Shown here: positions 52,803-62,686 of the stretch, piece after piece | Position numbering within the stretch: position 1 is the stretch's first letter | How the letters are laid out: every line of letters begins with the position of its first letter | NCBI GenBank assembly: GCA_001305055.1 | Contig: BBZX01000012.1 | Location: 40,405-104,404 of the forward strand | DNA length: 64,000 nucleotides | Reading direction: 5' to 3' | From: Clostridia bacterium UC5.1-1C12 | GTDB lineage: Bacteria; Bacillota_I; Bacilli_A; Erysipelotrichales; Erysipelotrichaceae | Position numbers and translations under genes: made by a program | The notes under the pieces: model-generated | The model's database searches: none | Told to the model about the DNA's origin: nothing | The model's input: only the letters and a program-made list of their open reading frames with translations

Positions 52803-53005
52803 TTAAATATTATTCATCAACTTCAATAGACGGTAACCATGAGCTAAAATCATGTGCAGAATAATATTTGCATCTTATTATCGTCACGAGTAGCTTGTGT
52901 TAATTCCCAATCAATATGTTTGTCAATATTATCTTTTACATATGACAGTGCTAAGATTTCAAAACCACGAATACTATCTTTTATTTTTGTCCAATCAATT
53001 AACAT
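52803..53005 (-). pseudogene. Short restriction-endonuclease-like fragment (frameshift)
   Basis: An ATG at 53005 with an AGGGG ribosome site opens MLIDWTKIKDSIRGFEILALSY. The segment WELTQATRDDNKDA resembles the N-terminal domain of Mrr-like restriction endonucleases (W..T..TRDGN.D). The frame needs one G restored near 52880; it then ends after 67 residues, far short of a complete enzyme. It could be a truncated remnant or a small gene of its own. The remaining bases to 53047 hold nothing else. Confidence 0.4.
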
Positions 53006-53047
53006 TATGTTCCCCTGAAATGATAATCATATATTATCCTTCATTGA

Positions 53048-53086
53048 AACAAAAAAGATTCTGCCAAATCTGACAGAATCTTTTAT
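53048..53086 (-). terminator. Terminator after the small lipoprotein gene
   Basis: On the minus strand AAAGATTCTG pairs with CAGAATCTTT and TTTTG follows. Confidence 0.85.
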
Positions 53087-53559
53087 AACTCTTCCCTATT
53101 ATTAATTATAACGTAATATTTTTTATCCCCTTCACATTCAAAGTGAAGTCTGGCACTCTCATTTTTGGTAATTTTGACATAATCATTGCCATTATAATCA
53201 CCGAAATCAATCACAAAGCCTAATTTTTCTACTCTGCCAAAGATATGGCAAACAACCTTTCCCTGATACATAAATACTACCTGTATCATATCCTCACTGG
53301 TAGATTCCTTGATATTATCCCATTTATAACCAATAATATCATAAATGAATTCTTTTTGAAGATAAGGTGTAAAACTATATGCTTCATCCCATTCAAAAGG
53401 AATTAGATCCTCAATATTCTCTTCAGTTTGATTTAATTCACTTAAAGCGTGTGATAGCTGTGAAGCATTTACCGTCCAGATTTCATCATGTTTACTGCAG
53501 CCGCTGACTAATAAAAGCAGCACTAATCCTTTAATCAACAATTTCCGTGTCATAATCAT
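53083..53559 (-). CDS. Small lipoprotein of unknown function
   Basis: A 158-residue lipoprotein (LVLLLLVSGCSK). The mature part is acidic with FEWDEAYSFTPYLQKEFIYDIIG and a late FGRVEKLGFVIDFGDY. Similar proteins accompany ABC systems but I cannot name a family. The start lies 29 bases inside the end of the upstream permease gene, so the two are coupled, which suggests a part in the same system. Confidence 0.75.
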   Translation of the reverse strand: MIMTRKLLIKGLVLLLLVSGCSKHDEIWTVNASQLSHALSELNQTEENIEDLIPFEWDEAYSFTPYLQKEFIYDIIGYKWDNIKESTSEDMIQVVFMYQGKVVCHIFGRVEKLGFVIDFGDYNGNDYVKITKNESARLHFECEGDKKYYVIINNREEL

Positions 53560-54967
53560 AATTCATCACCTTGAAGCATTTACTTTCAAGCAAATCACCA
53601 TAATCTTCTCTAGGCAGATTGAATCGATAATAATGACCATAATCATCTTCATTTATTTTGAATACAACTCTGAGATATATCGAATCATCTACATAATAAT
53701 AAGAATTTCCAATATAATTCTTTTTTCCTCAGCAGCAACTTTTTGCAGATTCAAAATATCATTTACAAACTTTTCTTCATCTTTATTCATATTACTAAGT
53801 AATATAACAGCTTCATATTCATTACCTTTGCCATTCCAGTCATTATCATAATCATAATAACTGACTTCCAATTTCGTAAATTGATCCACATTGGGTGTCT
53901 GAAGATTAATGCCGAAGAAATATGTTTCCTTAGCCGCAAAAAGCGAAAATATTAAATGCCGCCAAAATCACGAAATATTTAATAATTAATTGCGGCGTGA
54001 CTTTCATGGATCTTCTTGATATAAAATGCATAATCAGATAAAGAATAAAGGTAATAACCACAATCGTAATTGTAAGGATAATATCCATTATATCTATAAT
54101 ATACATTGACAGAAGCAGCACACTTGATAGATTAACAACTAATGGATATGTGAAAAAATCATTAGAAACCTGCTCACTGTCCTCTCCCTTACGTTTTTTA
54201 AATACATTTACCGCCCAGAGATAGAATCCAACAATAATTAAAGCTTCATAGGCGATCCACAGCAAATTATATTCTAGGGCAGCTGTATATGTGCGAATGA
54301 AATCATTAAAAGAAGAGACAAAATCATTTAAAATCGTAAACGGTGACAAGAAATTAAGCATGATGCCAAAATCAAACATGCTATCTGTAAAACCTACCGT
54401 AAATTGATTTACAAAAGACATCGAACAGATATACAGCATGAAAGGCAGAATAGCATAAGCGGCAATCAAGATTGCTGAATCGATCATGTTATTAGCTTTT
54501 GTGACAATTAATGTATTTATTGTGTAAATTGCCATGGTAATAACGATAATCCCGAATAAACCTAATAAGCTATGCAAAGTAAATGAATAGAATCCATATC
54601 TAAAGGTTAACAGCAATATGCCAATTAAGTAGTTCAATAACAAAGGCACATAGATACATGTTAAGCCCGCAAAGTAATGGACATCAAATAGATGCTTTCG
54701 GCTGATGGGCAGTGAAAAATAAGTATCCACACTTCGCTTATTAAGCATAAATTTATTAATCACAATCGGCATTATCAATGCGCAGGCACCCATAAAGATA
54801 GCATACATCAATATACTGTACTCATAAATACCGCGGCCGCCATCATAATTGGTACTGATTAAAGCGACCATCGGAAATGCCACAAAACCGATTACAGTGT
54901 ATAAGAATAATAATTTTTTCTGTCTTTTTAGGATTGAAAGGTAATAATTCGTAACTGTTTTATACAT
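53531..54967 (-). CDS. ABC-2 type permease with C-terminal extracellular domain (two frameshifts)
   Basis: About ten hydrophobic segments from MYKTVTNYYLSILKRQKK onward form the permease. The open frame ends at 53930, but the next frame continues without a gap: AAKETYFFGINLQTPNVDQF, then SYYDYDNDWNGKGNEYEAV and, after another shift near 53728 (one A), NYIGNSYYYVDDSIYLRVVF to a stop at 53531. I infer one gene of about 475 residues whose tail lies outside the membrane, like DUF6449-type permeases. The first shift (near 53940, T run) is +1 or -2. The start overlaps the ATPase stop. Confidence 0.75.
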
Positions 54968-55849
54968 TTTCAAATACCCCCTTTTTCTCCATTTCATAAA
55001 TAAAGATTTCTTCAAGATTAACATTCAATACATCCATCATCAGTGGCTGCTGAGCGTTAATAACTGCCTCAATTTTATTCAAATCACCCTTAACGACCAT
55101 AGTAATAACTCTTGATGTCTGAGAATAATGAAGAATATCCAGCTCACTGAAATCTGACCTTTGTTTTTCGATGCTGAAGGCAAGCTGAATCTTATGAATG
55201 TTTTCTTTTGTTTCATCCAACATGCCGGAGGTTGTTATCTTATGATCATCAAGAATACCAAATGAATCACAGATATCTTCAAGCTCGCGAAGGTTATGCG
55301 AAGAGATTATGATTGTCATATTTTTTTCTCGATGCATTCACTGATTGCCCTTTTGAATAACAACCGCATCATCGGATCTAAACCGTCAAAGCTTTCATCT
55401 AACAGCAGCAGCTTCGGTGAGATTGCCAATGCGATTAAGATAAATGCCTGACGCTTCATTCCTTTTGAGAAATTATTCATGACTTTATTTTCATTCAATT
55501 TAAATATATTAAGATATTTCCGATAGATTTCATCATCAAATTGAGGATAAAATACTTTATAAAACTCAACCATCTGAGCCAGTGTCGCATTGTAGTGATA
55601 ATAAGGATCATCCGACATCAGCAATAGATTCTGTTTTTGATATTCATTTTCAACAATTGATTCACCATCCACAGTGATCATACCGCTGTCACACTTATAA
55701 ATATCCGCAATACATCTCAGCAACGTTGATTTACCGGCACCATTAGGTCCGATCAAACCAAACACTGAACCATCATTTATTTCCAAGCTGCAGTTATCAA
55801 GAACCACCTGGGTACCGAGCTTTTTAGTTACATTTTCAATTTTCAGCAT
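54960..55849 (-). CDS. ABC transporter ATP-binding protein, YtrB-like (frameshift)
   Basis: ATPase of about 296 residues. The P-loop is GLIGPNGAGKSTLLRC, the signature NNFSKGMKRQAFI, Walker B LLLLDESFDGLD and the switch His in IIISSHNLRELED. The frame breaks near 55319 (eight A as seven). The gene lies between a YtrA-type regulator and its permease, as in the ytr system of Bacillus. Confidence 0.9.
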
Positions 55850-56216
55850 ACTTCATACCCCCTTCATAAATTGATTCTATACTTGATATTAACAATTCCT
55901 TCTCAATATTGAATTTATGGCAATCCATAACAACTTGCTTAAATTCTTTGATTTTATTTCCCTGAATGTCAGCTTCAATATTCACCTGACTGACAAAACA
56001 TCCTTTACCTGCAACTGTATAAACATAACCTTGCAGTTCCAATTCCTGATAAGCTTTCGCAACTGTATTGGGATTGATGCCCAGTTCATTAGCCAGTGAA
56101 CGTACTGACGGAAGCTGATCATTTGGATTCAGGATACCGAGCCCAATAAACTCAATAATTTGTTTTTTTAACTGAGCAAAGATCGGCGCTTTATCCTGCG
56201 GATTCAACATGAACAT
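55836..56216 (-). CDS. YtrA-subfamily GntR regulator
   Basis: A 126-residue regulator made of the winged helix (DQLPSVRSLANELGINPNTVAKAYQELELQGYVYTVAGKGCFV) and a short C-terminal helical dimerisation tail, typical of YtrA. These repress the ABC genes that follow and often respond to cell-envelope antibiotics. The operator overlapping its promoter supports autorepression. The gene overlaps the ATPase start. Confidence 0.92.
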   Translation of the reverse strand: MFMLNPQDKAPIFAQLKKQIIEFIGLGILNPNDQLPSVRSLANELGINPNTVAKAYQELELQGYVYTVAGKGCFVSQVNIEADIQGNKIKEFKQVVMDCHKFNIEKELLISSIESIYEGGMKYAEN

Positions 56217-56230
56217 GTTTCTGCTCCTTT

Positions 56231-56287
56231 CTGTACCAACTGTACTATTTATATTAATACACTAATACAGTTAGTACAGTTTGTCAA
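56231..56287 (-). promoter_or_regulatory. Promoter and YtrA-type operator
   Basis: TTGACA (minus strand, 56287-56282) is the -35. CTGTACCAACTG (56231-56242) and CAGTTAGTACAG (56268-56279) are inverted over eleven of twelve bases and span the start region. Confidence 0.65.
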
Positions 56288-56348
56288 TAAAAACTTGCAA
56301 ATTAATTTTCTTGTAATACAATTATAGGGTAATTACCAGGAGGTCGTT

Positions 56349-57121
56349 ATGGTATCAACTACTACAATACTTGCGCTTATATTTGCGGTGATCATATTAT
56401 TTTTATTAGGTTTAGGACCTATTTTGTATTTAAAATCACAGGGCTATCGAATTATTTCAGTTAGCTTGGCAGGGGCTTTAGGCTTTTTCGTTTCGCAGAT
56501 GATTCTGCGGATTCCATTGATGGGTGTATTAATGTCCAATGTTTCAGTTGTCACTTTTTTGCTCAGCATATGACACTGTATGCGCTTTTCTTAGGGGTCA
56601 GTGCCGCTTTATTTGAAACACTGGGGCGATTATTTGTTGTTAATATCTGTCTAAAAAAACGGAAAGGCTGGCTGGAAGGAGCTGTTGCTGGTTGGGGACA
56701 TGGTTTCTGCGAAGCCTTCATCATGTTGGGTATTACATATATTTCATATATTTATTATGCTTTTCTGATTAATCAAGGAACGCTGGCAACAATGGGACTT
56801 GACCCGTCCTCAGTAGCATCCATTACCACAATGCTAAGTTCATTCCCCGCTTGGGCAATCGTTGTCGCCTTATTGGAACGAGTGTTCGCAATGCTGCTGC
56901 ACTGTGCATTGACAACACTGATTATGACGAAAAGCATGGATGGTAAAACGCTGATTGGCTGTTTAGCTGCTTTTCTAATTCATATGGCTTTGGATGCCGG
57001 TGTTTCATTGCTTCAGATCAATGGTGCTTCACTCTTCATTCTTGAATTGCTGCCGGCTGTCTTTGCAATTTTATCGATTTGGTATTTGTTTAAATCTTAT
57101 AATAAATATAAGAATGCATAA
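56349..57121 (+). CDS. YhfC-family intramembrane protein (frameshift)
   Basis: Membrane protein of about 257 residues with seven or eight helices. ALFETLGRLFVV and GWGHGFCEAFIMLG are the conserved Glu and His/Glu segments of the YhfC group, a proposed intramembrane metalloprotease family. The frame breaks near 56569 (one base lost, joining TFLLS and MTLYALFLGVSAAL). The start has AGGAGG. It is divergent from the ytr-like operon. Confidence 0.8.
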
Positions 57122-57125
57122 AATA

Positions 57126-57182
57126 AAAACATACACTTGGAAAGCTATTATGATTTGCTTTCTAGTGTATGCTTTTTATTTT
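57126..57182. terminator. Bidirectional terminator between the YhfC and M14 genes
   Basis: AACATACACTTGGAAAGC pairs with GCTTTCTAGTGTATG; each strand has a T-run (TTTTTATTTT). Confidence 0.85.
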
Positions 57183-58862
57183 ATAAAATACATTGAATGG
57201 AAACTTTTCCTGCCTTTTGGCTAGAGGCAGTCAAACTTACTAAATCATTCTGCTTCCCGCTTATAATCCAAGTGAAACGTTTAAGCTGCGGGGCATGCTT
57301 TTGGGTTGTTATTCCATCATAGCCATAATAAGTATTAACTCCAGAAATACCCTCTAACTCATTGACCATCAACAACGCTTCTCCCTCAATAACTTCACAG
57401 CCTGATAAAGTGATTTGAATTGGCTGATCAATTTTCTGCCGTTTCGCACTGTCAGTGAGATAAGTCGGCATGTAGCCTGTATTACCAAGCACCGCTTCCA
57501 ATTTATAAATACCATCGCAGATTTTTTCAGTTTTTACTGATTCAAATTTTAGTTTTGGCAGAGCATAAGCATTCGCAAGCATGAACTTTGCAGTTTTTTC
57601 AACTTCCTGGAGTAAATAATCACAAGGTGGATTTTGATGGATAAACTTATAATCGAAGCCGCCGATTTCCACAGTACCAAGCTGTGGGTGATCAAATTCT
57701 GTCCAAGCTTAATAGCACTTTCGCCAACATTCTCTTTGATCCACTTTAAAACCATTGCATATTCAGCTTCCTGACCATCATCATCCTTATCCTTGCGCGG
57801 CCAACTCATATCCGCACCTGCACGTTCAAATAAATTCCATAATTCAATTGTATAAGCCGGAATGCCCTGTGTTTCATAACACCAGTCATCAAACGCACCA
57901 GAGGAATAATTTTCAATATCGGTCAGAAAACCATCGAAAATATTTACAGTCTCATAGCCCATGATCTGTTTTGCCATTTTCCCAACTTTTTTAAACAAAT
58001 CCATATCCTTCTTTAATGCTTTGGCTTCTGGATATGTTCCCGGCGGATAAACAAGTACACCGCCTGTTGTATGCAAAGTAGAAACAAAACCAATATTAGG
58101 ATGGTTTAACACAAAATCAGCCACTGCTTTATTTTCCGGATTACTCAACGGATATTTACCCGCTCCCGGCTGACGCACCTCGGTAAACCAGCCAAACGGA
58201 TAATTGCGGTTAAAATCCAAGCCCCATTTTTCTTTGGCTAATTCTATATGCAAGCCATCATAATTAATAATTTCACCTTCTGGATAAATATTATAGAAAT
58301 CGCCCTGAACATCAAAAGGTGTTCTTTTTGTCATTACCTGCGGATCTTTTTCAGACACTTTCCATGCGCCGTAAGGTGTTTTTACACGCATCATACGAAT
58401 TACACCGTCACCATCAATATCACCAGGATGCAGGCCATCAGTCAATTTTGATAATGGATAATTCCGATTTACTGAACGCAGACGCTGATCACTATGCAGA
58501 TAAACGTCTGAACCATCGGGTGAAATCTTTGGAATGATATAAAAAGTATAATTTTTTAATAAATCTGTAATTTTCTCGTCTTTATTATAATTTGTACATA
58601 AGAGATCGGCTGTATACATTGCCGCCATTGAACCAGTTACTTCACCGGCATGATGGTTGCCGTCTATATAATAGGCTGGTTTAGCAGACGCTTCTCCAGA
58701 GCTTGAATCAGTAAGCGTAACTGCCCAAACATCCTTTCCTTCTTCACTCACACAAATACTTTCCAGCCGCATTAAACTAGAATGCTGTTCCGCTAATTGT
58801 TTTAAGCATCTACTCATTTCCTGCCAATCATAATAATGATCATAATTAAATGTTGTCTGCAT
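57181..58862 (-). CDS. M14-family zinc carboxypeptidase (frameshift)
   Basis: Zinc peptidase of about 560 residues. The HxxE zinc motif is in IDGNHHAGEVTG, the third zinc ligand His in FVSTLHTTGGVLVYP, and the catalytic Glu in PAYTIELWNLFERAG. There is no signal peptide, so it is probably cytoplasmic. The frame breaks near 57702 (one base lost, restoring LGQKFDHPQLGTVEIGGFDYK). A C-terminal domain of about 150 residues follows the catalytic part. It lies just upstream of, and may share peptide metabolism with, the amino-acid ABC genes. Confidence 0.88.
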
Positions 58863-58885
58863 AAATCCTCCTTATAGTACTTTAC

Positions 58886-59613
58886 TCAAAAACTCAATAG
58901 TTCTTGGGTTTTTGCATTCTTAAAAACATCCTCCGGCGTCCCCTGTTCGGCGATAGTACCGTCATCCATGAATAAAACTCGATCACTGATTTCTCTGGCA
59001 AAGCCCATTTCATGAGTAACAATCACGATGGTCATGCCATTATCCGCCAGATCTTTGATTACCTCCAAGACATCTTTAACCATTTCCGGATCAAGCGCAC
59101 TGGTCGGTTCATCAAATAACATAACATCTGGTTCCATGGCCATGGCTCTTACGATAGCCAGACGCTGTTTCTGTCCGCCTGATAATTTTCTAGGATATTC
59201 ATCTGCCTTACTTTCAAGTCCGACTTTTTAAGCAGCCGCATCCCCATTTCCGCTGCATCTGCTTTTGACACCCCTTTTTCGAGGATGGGTGTTATGGTAA
59301 TATTCTCTAATACGGTAAGATGCGGAAATACATTAAAATGTTGGAAAACCATGCCGATCTTTTGCCGATGCTTGTCGATATTCAGATTTTTTGCCGCTAT
59401 ATCAACACCTTCAAAGATAACCTGGCCGCTGGTGGGTACCTCAAGTAAGTTCAAGCAGCGCAGAAAGGTACTTTTCCCCGAACCGGATGGACCAATGATG
59501 GACACTACTTCCCCTTTATGAATTTCTTCATTGATGCCTTTTAAAACTTGTAAATCGTCGAAATTCTTACACAGGTCTTTTACCTGAATCAACGCCTGAT
59601 TAATCACTGACAC
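58886..59613 (-). CDS. Polar amino-acid ABC transporter ATPase (frameshift)
   Basis: ATPase of about 242 residues. The P-loop is [18 protein letters not shown], signature [20 protein letters not shown], Walker [15 protein letters not shown] and switch His [10 protein letters not shown]. The frame breaks near 59228 (six A as five, restoring [20 protein letters not shown]). It overlaps the permease gene. A GTG start is used. Confidence 0.92.
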
Positions 59614-60292
59614 TCAACCTCTTTTCCATATAACCAACAACCTTTGATAATGAATAAGTTACGATAAAATAAATGATTGCAATAATGAACAGCGGCTGCC
59701 AGCTAAGAAATTTAGTCGACATGAGCAATGTTCTTGTATACATTAATTCATTAATGAATAAGACAGATGCCAATGATGTTTCTTTAATCATCATAATGAA
59801 TTCATTGCCTAATGCGGGCAGAATATTTTTAATTGCCTGCGGCAGAATTATTTTCAGCATCATGTTGCAATTGCTCATGCCAAGACTCTTCGCGGCTTCT
59901 GTCTGTCCTTTATCAACCGCCTGAATACCGGAACGAATAATTTCAGAAACATAAGCACTGGAGTTGATAATCAACGAGATGACAACCATGTAGTAATCCT
60001 GTACATTCGCTAAAACCGGAAATGCAATTGGCAGAAAAAAGGCAAAAATATAAAGCTGAACTAATATCGGCGTACCTCTTATAACCTCTACATAAATACC
60101 GGCAATACCCCTTAAAATCCCCCATTTTGACATCTTTGCTAAGGCAATGACAGCCCCTAAAACGGTACCGAATAAAACGGTTATTGCGGCTAGCTGCAAA
60201 GTTCCCAGCAAGCCATCGATAAAGATTGGATAATTCTCATAAAACACTCTCCATATTTCCGTGATGAGTGAAAATAAAGTTAAATTTTGCAT
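59600..60292 (-). CDS. Polar amino-acid ABC transporter permease
   Basis: Membrane subunit of 230 residues in the HisM/GlnP family. The conserved loop EAAKSLGMSNCNMMLKIILPQAIKNILPALGNEFIMMIKETSL is the ATPase contact (EAA) motif. Five or so membrane helices are visible. It works with the adjacent ATPase and binding protein. Confidence 0.93.
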   Translation of the reverse strand: MQNLTLFSLITEIWRVFYENYPIFIDGLLGTLQLAAITVLFGTVLGAVIALAKMSKWGILRGIAGIYVEVIRGTPILVQLYIFAFFLPIAFPVLANVQDYYMVVISLIINSSAYVSEIIRSGIQAVDKGQTEAAKSLGMSNCNMMLKIILPQAIKNILPALGNEFIMMIKETSLASVLFINELMYTRTLLMSTKFLSWQPLFIIAIIYFIVTYSLSKVVGYMEKRLSVSD

Positions 60293-60310
60293 TGGGATCT
60301 AATCCTTTCA

Positions 60311-61173
60311 TTAATCTTCAAATTTAATGCCTAATTCTTTAGCAGTGGCTTTCGCTGCCGTATTCCATTCATCGTAGAGACCTTTTTCATTAACTTCATC
60401 AATAATTTCATTGATTTTAGCTAGCAGCTCTGTCTGCCCTTCTGAACAGCCGCGACATTGCCATCATGTTCTGAATCATAAGTGATATCAAATTCAGCAT
60501 CCGCTTTAACTAAATTTTCATTGGCTGAAGCATACCCTTTTGCGAGATCACACGTACATGCAAGTGCATCGACTTTACCGGTTTCCAATGACATAACACC
60601 GATATCTAATGTTGTTACTTCCTGCAACTTAGCATCCGGCAGCTGTTCTTTGGTATAACCTTCCTGTAATGAAGAAACCTGTGCAGCAATAGTTGCATTA
60701 GCTAAATCAACAAGAGTTGTGTATTTAGCTGCATCCGCTTTTTTAATTAGGAAACCGTGGCAAGAAGCTTCACCATCTTTATTAAAGCCATGGGAGAGTT
60801 CAAAGCTTTCTTCACGATCTTCACGCCAGCCAAAACCGCTGATAGCGATATCGGCATTGCCAAGATCCACGGAGCTCAACACTGCTGTAAAATCCATTGC
60901 TTTTATTTCAAATTCAACGCCAAGCTGTTCGGCGATATATTTTCCCAGTTCAATGTCAGCTCCAACGTACTGATCAACTCCAGATTTAGTATTGTCGATA
61001 AATTCAAATGGCGGGAAATCCGGTGAAACAGCCATTACTAATTTTCCTTTTTGTTGAATTTCTTCTAATTTATTTTGTGGTTCCGGACTCTGTCCGCTTT
61101 CATTATTGGATGAACATGCTGTCATTGTAAAGCTTAATAAGCAGCCTGCAGCAATTGTTAATAATTTCTTCAT
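60311..61173 (-). CDS. Polar amino-acid ABC binding lipoprotein (frameshift)
   Basis: Extracellular binding protein, about 287 residues, with lipobox TMTACSSN and the family-3 pattern GKLVMAVSPDFPPFEFID, GADIELGKYIAEQLGVEFEI, DIAISGFGWREDREESFELS. The frame breaks near 60440 (GGG as GG, restoring QKGQTELLAKINEIINE), giving a stop at 60311. It is the first gene after the T-box leader, so amino-acid limitation controls the whole transporter. Confidence 0.9.
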
Positions 61174-61273
61174 AAATTGATCCTCCCTTAGATGTTTTTG
61201 TTATTCATAAATTGATAGTAATAATCAAACACATTTTCGTCGCTTCTTACTATTTTGTTTCATTCATTCAAAC

Positions 61274-61523
61274 CTCCTATGGTAAAAGAAAACGCCTCTG
61301 AATATATAAATCCAGAGACGTTATTTAACGCGGTACCACTCCAGTTATTCATGCTCCGCACATGAACCACTCTTCCTGTAACGCCGGGTAAGCGATCCAT
61401 CCTACTCATTTCAGACAGACATCTCGCAAGTGCGCTTCAATATTTTTTCCTCGATCAGGCTTCCACTCTGTCCTGACTCGCTGGCGATTCTTAAATATTT
61501 ACTCTCTTGGTCATCAACTTTAT
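61274..61523 (-). ncRNA. T-box riboswitch controlling the amino-acid ABC operon
   Basis: The minus-strand leader has the T-box core AGTGGTACCGCG (61328-61339), an AGCGAG box near the Stem I apex, an AGAGAGTA/GAAGCGCA internal loop for the specifier, and the terminator AACGTCTCTG/CAGAGGCGTT plus TTTTC (about 61285-61321). Uncharged tRNA would switch on transcription. In the specifier loop CGC (Arg) is my preferred reading because a purine follows; GCG (Ala) and AGC (Ser) are not excluded. Confidence 0.85.
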
Positions 61524-61529
61524 GGTGTT

Positions 61530-61558
61530 AGTTTACACCTCTGGAAAATGTATGTCAA
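61530..61558 (-). promoter_or_regulatory. Promoter of the T-box leader
   Basis: Minus strand TTGACA, 17 bases, TAAACT. It overlaps the end of the decayed SNF2 fragment. Confidence 0.7.
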
Positions 61559-62070
61559 CCATTTTCTGAAAATTTTTTATTTTATTTTCTTTTATTTTCA
61601 GTTTATGATTTTCATTATTTTCATTATTATTTTTCAACAACCAATGATAATTAGGATGCTGCAGACGCCTTTTCGCTAGCTGTTTTGTATATAATTCATG
61701 CCCCTCACTTAGTTTAGCTATCGCAGTAAGTGATGAATCCTCTAATTGAATAAAATTGCCCTCTTTAAGCCGGTAATATTTTTTATGCTGATGATAGCTG
61801 TTTAGTAATTGCGCTAATTCATCAGGAGATAAGTTTGTAGTAAGCTTCATGACCAGTAAACCAATATTTAAGCTTTCATTAACATTAACTTTTGATGGTT
61901 AAGTGATGATGAGATTTCTCATAGGTGAACTTAAATAAACCTTCTCAAGCTGGCGCAGCTGATCCAAAACTGCAGGAATCAATTTATAAATGATTCCTCA
62001 TCCTCTCCCCTCTCCTGCGATAAAAGCTAGATCGTTCCCACATTAAGAAAAATATTGACTCAAGGCATGC
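61533..62070 (-). pseudogene. Decayed SNF2-helicase associated domain
   Basis: The open part (61533-61850) contains SPDELAQLLNSYHQHKKYYRLKEGNFIQLEDSSL, the hallmark of the SNF2_assoc domain in bacterial SWI2/SNF2 helicases. Upstream in the same frame, past one stop, are LIPAVLDQLRQLEKVYLSSPM and VNVNESLNIGLLV, also parts of that domain; a frameshift precedes them. No helicase domains follow, because the fragment ends at the promoter of the T-box. It is a relic of a much larger gene. Confidence 0.6.
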
Positions 62071-62128
62071 AGCGCTTGGCCTTCTATTATTACATCGCGG
62101 TTCAAAAATGTCCTCATTCTCCAATAAA

Positions 62129-62621
62129 CTAAAAATGATTTCTAATAAAACTAAAAAGATTGCATTTTAGATCTCCATAAACTGCATATAGCTCACAGCA
62201 AATGATATCGATAACTTCATTAACCACATGATCAACATAGAATTGAAGAATACAAGGTACTGGTCGAAAATCATCACATGAGCTTGCTTTCTCATAGATT
62301 GTTGTTGCTACTATTGCAGACGGAAAAGATGAGCAAATTGCAAGCGCCTTTTCCTCACTAATTGTATATTCATATTTTCCTGTATGTGTTAGCTCAAATA
62401 GGTCTAAAGCATCCTGTGGATAATCCTCAGGAAGACGCCGGATAACTTTATTATGAGGATAAGCACGATCAATATTGAGGACACATACCAATTTGGGTAG
62501 GGTTCAAACTCAATCCAACCCTGCTTTTATTGACCTTACTATTTAACACAAGCAAGCTGTCCTTAATATCTGCCAAATCATCATTCACATGAATCTTTTC
62601 GTCTTTGAGAATTTCAAGCAA
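62129..62621 (-). CDS. Hypothetical protein, accessory (frameshift)
   Basis: The open part from 62491 reads VCVLNIDRAYPHNKVIRRLPEDY and ends LFSFIRNHF. Upstream another frame reads MLEILKDEKIHVNDDLADIKDSL and runs into it with a shift near 62480, so I join them from a TTG at 62621 with GGAGG eleven bases before; an ATG at 62631 is the alternative. About 163 residues. No family recognised. It lies next to an integrase, so it is probably mobile-element cargo. Confidence 0.45.
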
Positions 62622-62686
62622 TTTTACTCATCCCTCCACTTGATTCTGTTATAATACATCTTATAGCACTGTAAGATTAGCATGAA

